A stretch of 64,000 nucleotides of DNA from JAMLHH01 sp035515235 (GTDB lineage Bacteria; Bacteroidota; Bacteroidia; Chitinophagales; JADIYW01): positions 1 to 64,000 of the forward strand of contig DATJBS010000038.1 in assembly GCA_035515235.1 (NCBI GenBank), in the 5' to 3' direction. Below are positions 57,401 through 64,000 of the stretch, one piece after another (position 1 is the stretch's first letter; every line of letters starts with the position of its first letter). The notes under the pieces were generated by a model. The model was given only the letters and a program-made list of their open reading frames with translations. It did not search any database and was not told the DNA's origin. The translations under genes and the position numbers were made by a program.

Positions 57401-57710
57401 ACTTTATGGGCAGGTAGAAGTGCTTAGTTTCAATTCAAGGTTGTACGATTAAAAGATGAGAAGAGTTTTGGTTCAGCTTTGGGGAGATGAGTTTCAATTC
57501 AAGGTTGTACGATTAAAAGCTTTTTACATCACGACGAAAAGTTCATTATAGCAGGTTTCAATTCAAGGTTGTACGATTAAAAGTCGGACAAATCTTTTCA
57601 TACATAGCGTCAAGATAGTTTCAATTCAAGGTTGTACGATTAAAAGTTTTATCGTCAATTAGTTAGAAATATCGCTCAGTGGTTTCAATTCAAGGTTTTA
57701 CGATTAAAAG
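54446..57710 (-). CRISPR. CRISPR array, 51 repeats of 29 bp and 50 spacers, transcribed leftward
   Basis: Repeats read GTTTCAATTC...CGATTAAAAG on the plus strand. On the minus strand they end in ATTGAAAC, the usual 8-nt 5' crRNA handle of I-B-type systems, so transcription runs right to left with the cas genes. Spacers are mostly 35-37 nt (spacer 17 is 32). Repeat 1 (54446) has two changed bases at its left end, as expected of the distal terminal repeat. Repeat 51 (57682, leader-proximal) has one G-to-T change inside. The rest look identical. Spacers 24 (55963-55998) and 44 (57261-57296) are near-duplicates. The spacer sources cannot be named from this sequence alone. Confidence 0.98.
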
Positions 57711-57820
57711 TCGTAATAAAAAGTATTTAATCGAAGTTTATTTCAATATGTCAAATAACTTTTAGAATAGTGCCACTCAGTCACTCATCCATTTTCTAAA
57801 GTTGATTATTGATTATAAAA
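57711..57820 (-). promoter_or_regulatory. Probable CRISPR leader
   Basis: This AT-rich 110-bp gap lies between the first (leader-proximal) repeat and the cas7 stop codon. Repeat polarity makes it the leader side. It is short for an independent promoter, so the array may be co-transcribed with the cas operon or use a promoter reaching into cas7. Confidence 0.6.
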
Positions 57821-58876
57821 CTAAATCTGATTTTCATAATCGAATGCCATCATTCTATCCATCAATAGTTGCTCTGCTCGATCAAGAGCGTCTGCAGTTT
57901 CTCCTTTTGTCTGTACATAGCCACTTGCTTGCAATGTAATAAAGGTTTCTATGCCTTCAAGGTTTTCTTCAATAATAGGTTGAGCTTTATTGGAGTCTTC
58001 TTCTGAAAGTTTAGCACGAATACTACCAGCTATTTTATTAGCATTATCACTTATACTCACTGCAAGTGTATCCATCAAGCTAAAAGTTCTAGATTGATTA
58101 GAAGTTATTTTCCAATTGATTATAGCTTTTGCAAGACCTTTAGCCCACTCTTCTCTTATGATTTTGGGAGCTACTAAACAATCTCCAAATACATTTTTAG
58201 AAATTACCCAACCTTCCTCTTTTAATTTCTCAATAGTTTCTGCTGACATTTCAGGTTCAAAGGAATTTAAACTGACTGAAAAAAGTCTTCTTAAATCTAT
58301 CGCTATATCTGAAACAAATAATCCAGATGCTGTACTTTGATTTGGAATCCACTTTCTACTCAAGCTTCTATCCTTACCTTCTAAGAAACTTATAATTTCA
58401 TCTTCAGATAATTCTTTGCCATTCTCATCTCTAACTTTTACTATATTATTAGGTCTATCACTTCGGTCAAAAGAAGCATTATCAGTATCTGTGCTAGAAA
58501 GTAATGGGTGTAATCCTCTCATTGCTGAAATAGACAATGGACTTCTACGTTTCAACATTCGCTCCTTTCCTCCTTTTGCTGCTTTCATCCATCCTCCAAA
58601 TAATTGATCAGCATAAGTTGGGTCACAGGTTCCATAAACCTCCCCTTCCTTTAGTTCTTTTTGTTTCACTACATCAAAAAGAAATGTAGTTGGACTTGGA
58701 GTCTGGTTGAGTTCTTCGCAAATAGAATCTATGATAGACCTTTTAACTTGTTGACCGCTAGAAAAAGGAATTCGTCTATTAAATTGAGTGTCATAATAGT
58801 ACTTTTGACCTTCTGCGACACAGAATACTGTATGTTCTGCTCTTTTTAATGTTCTGATATAAATAGTGTTACTCAT
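57821..58876 (-). CDS. cas7: Cas7 (DevR-like) Cascade backbone subunit
   Basis: Cas7 polymerises along the crRNA spacer in type I Cascade. The N-terminus NTIYIRTLKRAEHTVFCVAEGQKYYYDTQFNRRIPFSSGQQVKRSIIDSI has the DevR-family pattern of an RRM-like strand followed by R-x-P-x-S-S-G-Q-x-V-K-R. The middle CDPTYADQLFGGWMKAAKGG..KRRSPLSISAMRGLHPLL supports it. The length of 351 aa is within the Cas7 range. It is the last gene of the cas operon, 28 bp after the cas8-like gene, and it borders the leader of the array. Confidence 0.88.
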   Translation of the reverse strand: MSNTIYIRTLKRAEHTVFCVAEGQKYYYDTQFNRRIPFSSGQQVKRSIIDSICEELNQTPSPTTFLFDVVKQKELKEGEVYGTCDPTYADQLFGGWMKAAKGGKERMLKRRSPLSISAMRGLHPLLSSTDTDNASFDRSDRPNNIVKVRDENGKELSEDEIISFLEGKDRSLSRKWIPNQSTASGLFVSDIAIDLRRLFSVSLNSFEPEMSAETIEKLKEEGWVISKNVFGDCLVAPKIIREEWAKGLAKAIINWKITSNQSRTFSLMDTLAVSISDNANKIAGSIRAKLSEEDSNKAQPIIEENLEGIETFITLQASGYVQTKGETADALDRAEQLLMDRMMAFDYENQI

Positions 58877-58904
58877 AATATTAAGGTTTTAATTTGTTTA
58901 ATTA

Positions 58905-60221
58905 TTAAGCTTGTTTTTCTACAAAAGCGTAGTCAAATTTCAATAGAGTATTAAAGTATCCAAATTCTTCATTAGTCATTAAATGAACTTCATCTTTTAG
59001 ATTCTTTATGGCACTTAAATCTCCTTTATCCACTCCATTTATCATATCTGCTAAGGCATCAATAAATCCCTTTTTACTTTTAGCTCCTAGCAAATCCTTT
59101 TCAATTAAGTTTTTTCGATCAGTACCTTTAGCACCGGATCTATACTTTTGGATTAGGTACGCTAATTCTAAAGTATAGTCTTTAATTTCTTCTTTGTTTT
59201 TTGATATCATAGCAATTAACCAGGTTTTATATGATTGATAAATTAAATTGTCATCTTCATTTTTAAAAGAAAGATTATTGTCTCCTTCCATATATTTTTT
59301 TAGACTATTGGGTCGAAGGGCATTCAATCCGATGCTTCCTAACTCACATGCTCTTTTAATATGCATTCCGAATAAAGATTGAAACTCTATCTTTTCAAAT
59401 GAATTTTCTGTGGGATACAATTTTTTAAAAACATCTTTAAGTGTTTTTCCAGACTTTAAATAAATCGGAATAAAACCAATTGTTTTATTGGTTTGTCCAA
59501 AACTATAAATGTAAGAATTCAGAATATCATCTGGAAAAAGTCGAGATAAGCTAAAAAATAAATTTGACCAATTTACAGTTTCTACTTCCGCAAGCTTCTC
59601 ATCAACTTTAAATATTTTTTGTTTTGTCAATTCAGCAAAATCAAAATTTTCTCTATAATCCTTACCTAACTTATATGTAAGCCATTGACCATTCCAAGAA
59701 TTGATTTGATTCCCTCTGAGTTTTTCTAAACTAGGCTCATTCAAATACTTACGATAGTATTTCCAACCATCATAAGTTTCTAATAAAACTTTTGGATTAT
59801 TAATTAGGATAGTAAATCCTCCAGCTACGCCAATACCTAAACCTGATCCTATCCAAGAAAGAAAAATTTCCTCTTCATTCGATTTGATTATAATATCTGA
59901 AACCAATCCTGAAGTACTTGCATATTCTTTAACTTCTGAAGCTGAATATCCAAGTGCAAAACTAGCATCAGGAGTTTCATTTTCAATTTTTTCAAATAAG
60001 CTTTCTAGTTTTTCCTTTCTCTCAAGATTTGTAAGTAAATGAACTTTTTGTTTGCCTTTCATTTGAACAAATGGGGAATTAGTCACCCATTGCATATATT
60101 TAGAATGATTAAAAAATAACTCGAAATACTTTTCTTCAAAAAATTCTTTGGCTGTATATTTTTTAGCATGCTTGTTATTATATGCTTCTAAAAATTTTTT
60201 TCCTATTAATGATGTAATCAT
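58905..60221 (-). CDS. Cas8-like large subunit of type I Cascade
   Basis: A 438-aa protein in the operon position expected of the large subunit, which recognises the PAM and recruits Cas3. I see no diagnostic motif and no zinc-finger CxxC pairs of the Cst1/Csh1 kind. A hydrophobic-Gly stretch (LSWIGSGLGIGVAGGFTILIN, about residues 118-138) and a helical C-terminal half (about 300-438) that could be the fused small-subunit-like bundle are the main visible parts. Its ATG overlaps the cas3 stop codon (ATGA). The assignment rests mainly on context. A non-Cas8 accessory protein is the alternative. Confidence 0.7.
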   Translation of the reverse strand: MITSLIGKKFLEAYNNKHAKKYTAKEFFEEKYFELFFNHSKYMQWVTNSPFVQMKGKQKVHLLTNLERKEKLESLFEKIENETPDASFALGYSASEVKEYASTSGLVSDIIIKSNEEEIFLSWIGSGLGIGVAGGFTILINNPKVLLETYDGWKYYRKYLNEPSLEKLRGNQINSWNGQWLTYKLGKDYRENFDFAELTKQKIFKVDEKLAEVETVNWSNLFFSLSRLFPDDILNSYIYSFGQTNKTIGFIPIYLKSGKTLKDVFKKLYPTENSFEKIEFQSLFGMHIKRACELGSIGLNALRPNSLKKYMEGDNNLSFKNEDDNLIYQSYKTWLIAMISKNKEEIKDYTLELAYLIQKYRSGAKGTDRKNLIEKDLLGAKSKKGFIDALADMINGVDKGDLSAIKNLKDEVHLMTNEEFGYFNTLLKFDYAFVEKQA

Positions 60222-62362
60222 AAAATCTTATTTAAAACATTAAAATTGACTATAGATATTTTGCTGACATCTAAACCTTTTTCAAAATCGTAGGCTGAAT
60301 CAGGAATTATAAAGGGGCGATTTCCTTTCTCTGATTGTCGCATTTTTGCCACACTATAGTAATAAACAGGAATCTCTAAATGAAGTCTATCTTCGAAATT
60401 ACTTTCATTGTACTTATCTTCATCTGACTCTACAATACAAGCCACACTATCAATTTGAAGCAATTCAAACAGAATTGATTTACTATGATGTGTAAGCTTA
60501 TCAAGTGTAAAAGTGCCATCAGATTTATAAACTGAATGCTCTTCTATATTTGAAAAGTCTATAGAAGTAAACACGGAGTCTATTTTATTTTGTAGACTTC
60601 TTTCTTTTAAAATTTCACCATTCATCAGAGTTTCATATGACTTTTGTAATATTTCTAAGTCATAAGGTCTTGCATCACTTATTGTCTTACCCGGAGCTAT
60701 TATATAGATGTTTTTATGAGTTCCTATTGTACTTTTAGTTCTTTTTCTATTAATTCTTCCAAACCTTTGAATCATTGCATCTAATGGAGCTGTCTCAGTA
60801 ATCATAAGATCAAAGCTTATATCTAAACTAACTTCTACGATTTGTGTAGAAACTACAATACAGGCATTCTTGCTCGTATTAAATCTTCCTAATAAAACTC
60901 CATCATCATCTAATCCTATTAATTCATTTTCTTTCAAATTTCTATCTCCTCGTTTAAATCTACTGTGTAGTAATAAACTAGGAATTGTAGGATGGTTTTC
61001 TTTTATTTCAGAATAGACTTCTTGCGCATTTTTGACTTTATTTAAAACAATTAATATTTTTTGATTATTCTTTATTGCATCATTTATCATAGGTTGAGCT
61101 TCATCATAACTTTTAATCTTAAAAACTTTATGACGATCAAATTCATCTAACTCCCCCTTTTCTAACTTTACTTCAAGAACATCTTGACCAAGAATATTTT
61201 TTATGCGTTGATATAAAACAGATGGCATAGTAGCAGTTCCAATATGAATCCTACATTCTAATGAATTGAGTATTTCAATTAATTTCAAAACTAATGCTTG
61301 AGAAATCCCTGAATAAGTATGTACCTCATCCAAAATAACATCACAACCTTTCAAGTCCAGAATTAGAGCTTCATAACCTCTCAAACCAAATAATATCGAG
61401 GTTAATTGGTGAGGAGTTAAAATTTTAATTGCAGAACCTATTAAATTTTGTAAAGCTACTTCTTCATTATTATTTCTTTTTACTATTGAAGAAGTTGAAT
61501 GTAGAACTCGAATATCTAAATCTGGATTATCTTTTTCCAATTCAATTGCTACACGTTTGAACATAGCATTTATAGAAGCTTGAAAAGGTAGAGTAAAGAA
61601 AACACGACCGCTACATCTTCTAAATAAATAATCTGTTTTACCTGCTCCTGTACTTGCAACTACTAAAGTGTGCTTTTTAATAGAATCTGCACTTTTTTTA
61701 GATAATGGATAGAGCTCATGAGTCCTATTATAAAAACTTAAATCAGGAGACTTAAAAGTTCTATTTAAGAACTTACTAGTATCGTAAATAAGTGCTGAAG
61801 CAAAATGATCTGCTCCCATTAATAAACCTCTCCAAGATGAATATCCTCTTTTTTGAACTTCTTGCTCGCAATATTCAATGCAATATGTGAGATTTTCTAA
61901 TGCTTCTTCTCTTGAAATAGTATAATTTTCAATAAAAAGATTACTTAGAATTAAATTTACTTCTACGCTCCATTCTTCCCAATTTCCAAGATGAAATTCA
62001 ATGTAATCATCATTTTCTTCGAGGTCTAACAATCCTTTTTCTCCGACATCATTTTTTATCGACTTATGATGCCCAACTACCATTTCAATTAATTGATTTC
62101 TATGCTCTCTAGGAAATATTGAAAGAAAAAACAAAGAAGATATTTCGTGTCTAAAAACTTTACTTTTATTGGTTTTTCCTAAAAGTCTACTTTGAAAATA
62201 TGGATGCGCCTTTCCTAAATCATGAAGAATTGCACCATTACGAGCTATATCTGAGTCGAGTTTAAGATATTCTGCAAACCTAACAGCCATTAAAGCTACT
62301 TGATTTGTATGTTCTTCAAGTGTTGTCCATTCTGGACTAGATTTAGCAAAGAGTTGTTTCAT
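60218..62362 (-). CDS. cas3: Cas3, HD nuclease-helicase
   Basis: Cas3 degrades target DNA recruited by Cascade. The N-terminal HD nuclease shows H18, H47-D48 in LHDLGKAHPYF, H72 (RHE) and H98-H99 (GHHKS). The SF2 helicase has Walker A STGAGKT (about 239), DEVH at about 344 (VILDEVHTYSG), GTATMPS, and motif VI QRFGRINRKR (about 534) after STQIVEVSLDISFDLMITE. The length of 714 aa is compact, and the region after the helicase is short. It lies between cas5 (start codon adjacent to the cas5 stop) and the cas8-like gene (4-bp overlap), an unusual internal position for cas3. Confidence 0.96.
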   Translation of the reverse strand: MKQLFAKSSPEWTTLEEHTNQVALMAVRFAEYLKLDSDIARNGAILHDLGKAHPYFQSRLLGKTNKSKVFRHEISSLFFLSIFPREHRNQLIEMVVGHHKSIKNDVGEKGLLDLEENDDYIEFHLGNWEEWSVEVNLILSNLFIENYTISREEALENLTYCIEYCEQEVQKRGYSSWRGLLMGADHFASALIYDTSKFLNRTFKSPDLSFYNRTHELYPLSKKSADSIKKHTLVVASTGAGKTDYLFRRCSGRVFFTLPFQASINAMFKRVAIELEKDNPDLDIRVLHSTSSIVKRNNNEEVALQNLIGSAIKILTPHQLTSILFGLRGYEALILDLKGCDVILDEVHTYSGISQALVLKLIEILNSLECRIHIGTATMPSVLYQRIKNILGQDVLEVKLEKGELDEFDRHKVFKIKSYDEAQPMINDAIKNNQKILIVLNKVKNAQEVYSEIKENHPTIPSLLLHSRFKRGDRNLKENELIGLDDDGVLLGRFNTSKNACIVVSTQIVEVSLDISFDLMITETAPLDAMIQRFGRINRKRTKSTIGTHKNIYIIAPGKTISDARPYDLEILQKSYETLMNGEILKERSLQNKIDSVFTSIDFSNIEEHSVYKSDGTFTLDKLTHHSKSILFELLQIDSVACIVESDEDKYNESNFEDRLHLEIPVYYYSVAKMRQSEKGNRPFIIPDSAYDFEKGLDVSKISIVNFNVLNKIL

Positions 62363-62953
62363 TTAAAAACTTTTTACTGGAGTTCCAACAATTTTCAACC
62401 AACCATACATAGCATTACTACTGTTTCTATCATATCCAACATGAAATGAATTTTCTATATTTTCAAACATCAATTCAAAACCTGAAAAAGATTCAATATC
62501 AGTATCAAATTCATTCTGATTGATTGACATCAACTGTATTGGCAATAAAATATCTTCATTGCGACAAAGGCAGACATGTTGTTTCATTGCAATTTCAGCA
62601 TCTTCTAATTTTGCAAAAGCGAGAAATAAAACAGGATTAATTAAAACTCCTCTCAATAAAATTGCTCTAGGTCTATCAAATAAAATTTCTTTTCCTTTTT
62701 TTGTTGTATTCCATCCTCTCGTTTGAATAACTTCTTGTTGTTGATTTATTTGATCATAAGACAATCGATGTCTTTTAATTTTATAAATTCCTTCTTTTAT
62801 AAGAAGTTCAGGAAATAATTTCTTTTCAATTCCTTCAACTATACTTTGTGTCAAAAATTGTTGACTAAACGTTTCACTATCACGAACAGCTGTCCACGGT
62901 TTTATAAAACCAAATGAACCAGAATATTTTACTATATAATATTTATCCATCAT
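62363..62953 (-). CDS. Cas5-like Cascade subunit
   Basis: The 196-aa protein starts YYIVKYSGSFGFIKPWTAVRDSETFSQQFLTQSIVEGIEKKL, where the Cas5 pattern of a first RRM-like strand followed by Thr/Ser-rich loop and small-residue helix fits. CRNEDILLPIQL and FHVGYDRNSSNAMYGWLKIVG lie near the end. Cas5 binds the crRNA 5' handle. Two possible starts are the consecutive methionines at 62953 and 62950. It is adjacent to cas6 (1 bp gap) and cas3 (0 bp). Confidence comes from position and length as much as from motifs. Confidence 0.75.
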   Translation of the reverse strand: MMDKYYIVKYSGSFGFIKPWTAVRDSETFSQQFLTQSIVEGIEKKLFPELLIKEGIYKIKRHRLSYDQINQQQEVIQTRGWNTTKKGKEILFDRPRAILLRGVLINPVLFLAFAKLEDAEIAMKQHVCLCRNEDILLPIQLMSINQNEFDTDIESFSGFELMFENIENSFHVGYDRNSSNAMYGWLKIVGTPVKSF

Positions 62954-62954
62954 T

Positions 62955-63614
62955 TCATTTTAAAGCTCCAAACCCAATTCCTGTTGAATGTCCTAAGCCT
63001 ACAGACCAAGCAAAAGCAATTTGATTAGAAGTTCCTTTTATAATTAGAGGAGCTAAAGATGTTTTATTACTAATTCCCTTATAAGTTACAAGCTTCGTTT
63101 CAGGTGAAGGATAGTTTTTATCCAATTCTACACTTACTCCATCTGAATTTATATTTGCTGATTGAAGCTTTGACTTTAAATTTTCAGTTAAGAGAGATTC
63201 AAAATCATCATCTAAATAGGTTACATGTTTTGTGTTTTCACCATCTTTTTTTCTAATTAAAACAGGACTACTTAGAAAGAAAGATTCTTCATTCGAAAAC
63301 TGTGGAATATCTATAAATTGAATATCTATTGCTTTTGACCCACAGAAAACATCAGGACTTTCTAATATTCCTTTCATTATTTTCTTAATTAATTCTGTAT
63401 CATATGCACTTATAAAAAAGTAAGAATTTTGTTTAAGTCTTAAACCATTTCCTTCTTTTAAAGTATTCTGTAACCATGAAAAAGAATATAAACTATTCTT
63501 TCCATGCTCTTTATTATTCTTTCCTAACCACTTATGTATTACTCCAGTTAGCAGTTGCTGATAATTGAATGGAATTAATTCTTTATTCCTAGATAGTGAT
63601 ATACATATTCTCAT
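62955..63614 (-). CDS. cas6: Cas6 pre-crRNA endoribonuclease
   Basis: Cas6 cuts the repeat RNA, leaving the 8-nt 5' handle. The N-terminal RRM-like part begins MRICISLSRNKELIPFNYQQLLTGVIHKWLG, with H27 in the position of the usual catalytic His. The C-terminus ends GLGHSTGIGFGALK, the glycine-rich loop of the family. The length of 219 aa is normal. It is the first gene of the cas operon, 138 bp after the WYL-regulator gene. That gap is the likely promoter site for cas6-cas5-cas3-cas8-cas7. No clear -7 element could be fixed there. Confidence 0.92.
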   Translation of the reverse strand: MRICISLSRNKELIPFNYQQLLTGVIHKWLGKNNKEHGKNSLYSFSWLQNTLKEGNGLRLKQNSYFFISAYDTELIKKIMKGILESPDVFCGSKAIDIQFIDIPQFSNEESFFLSSPVLIRKKDGENTKHVTYLDDDFESLLTENLKSKLQSANINSDGVSVELDKNYPSPETKLVTYKGISNKTSLAPLIIKGTSNQIAFAWSVGLGHSTGIGFGALK

Positions 63615-63752
63615 TTACTATAAATTTGATTGTAGAGTATTAACTGAACCTCTTACTATATTAAATATCGCTTTTTAAAAATACAATATTCAATATTTAT
63701 TGACTTCATCTATTAATAAATCAAACTTAAATACATTCACTGCCAAATTCTG

Positions 63753-64000
63753 TCAGTCAGAATAATTTTTTAGATGTTTTTTTAATTGATTTTCGATATG
63801 ATCTTTGAATTGAGTTGATTCTATAATGACCACCTCATCTAATAATCCCATTACAAAACGAGTTATTCCTTTATAATGAGCTATCGGTATCGATAATAGA
63901 TATTTATTATCCGTTAATTTATTTACAAATTCTTGAGGCAAAGTATATTCTTCTTTCAAAGAATTATAAGCTCTTAAAGATATTTCCAAAACGACTATGT
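63753..64000 (-). CDS. WYL-domain transcription regulator, C-terminal part (cut by window edge)
   Basis: The open frame continues to the right edge of the window without a convincing start, so only the C-terminal ~80 residues are visible. They read EISLRAYNSLKEEYTLPQEFVNKL..YLLSIPIAHYKGITRFVMGLLDEVVIIESTQFKDHIENQLKKHLKNY, the WCX (WYL C-terminal extension) pattern. WYL proteins are ligand-sensing regulators often found upstream of CRISPR-Cas and other defence loci, so it probably controls this cas operon. The DNA-binding half lies outside the window. Confidence 0.8.
   Translation of the reverse strand, partial: IVVLEISLRAYNSLKEEYTLPQEFVNKLTDNKYLLSIPIAHYKGITRFVMGLLDEVVIIESTQFKDHIENQLKKHLKNYSD

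Overview
The window is AT-rich DNA from a member of the Bacteroidota. The evidence is the gene content: a Bacteroidota-type Rhs/Tc-like giant-protein operon, a Pur-alpha-like DUF3276 protein, a DUF5053 protein, a LuxC-like acyl-CoA reductase paired with a ferredoxin, and a few TAnnTTTG promoter elements. A Saprospiria- or Chitinophagia-like lineage is plausible, but the sequence alone cannot settle it. No rRNA, tRNA, transposase or integrase gene was seen.

Region 1 (about 0.4-28.1 kb) is the most unusual part. Eight tightly packed or overlapping minus-strand genes form a 25-kb operon. In transcription order they encode a secreted beta-rich protein, a membrane-anchored OmpH/Skp-like chaperone, a lipoprotein, a 1,673-aa SpvB/TcB-like protein, a 1,356-aa secreted protein ending in a YD repeat, a 224-aa secreted protein, a 4,331-aa Rhs protein, and a 185-aa membrane protein overlapping the Rhs stop codon. 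A probable outer-membrane beta-barrel protein with a long coiled coil is divergently encoded 59 bp away. My reading is that the Rhs shell is split over several polypeptides and comes with its own periplasmic helper proteins. The giant protein's Rhs core is interrupted by about 1,200 residues of seven jelly-roll-like domains.

Region 2 (28.2-53.7 kb) is mostly housekeeping and metabolism: AlkB-like repair dioxygenase, MnmA, a sugar-phosphate transferase, a phasin-like protein, MtgA, two esterase/lipase lipoproteins, a GT-C-like membrane protein, a CoA-transferase family III enzyme, a CrtISO/RetSat-like oxidoreductase, a PLP-dependent deaminase, ferredoxin, acyl-CoA reductase, an ABC exporter, a CPBP membrane protein, topoisomerase IB, IlvD, DUF2804, three small proteins and a photolyase. 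Intergenic stretches at 44.7-45.7, 46.8-47.2 and 53.8-54.3 kb are filled with dispersed palindromic repeats, including a perfectly spaced 189-bp tandem array.

Region 3 (54.4-64.0 kb) is a type I CRISPR-Cas locus (I-B-like repeat). It has 51 repeats of 29 bp and 50 spacers, then cas7, a cas8-like gene, cas3, cas5 and cas6 in one minus-strand operon, and the C-terminal end of a WYL-domain regulator at the window edge. Repeat orientation places the leader between the array and cas7. No cas1, cas2 or cas4 is present in the window. Two spacers, 24 and 44, are the same 36-nt target with three differences spaced exactly three bases apart. All three are synonymous in one reading frame, so the array records two diverged versions of one coding target.
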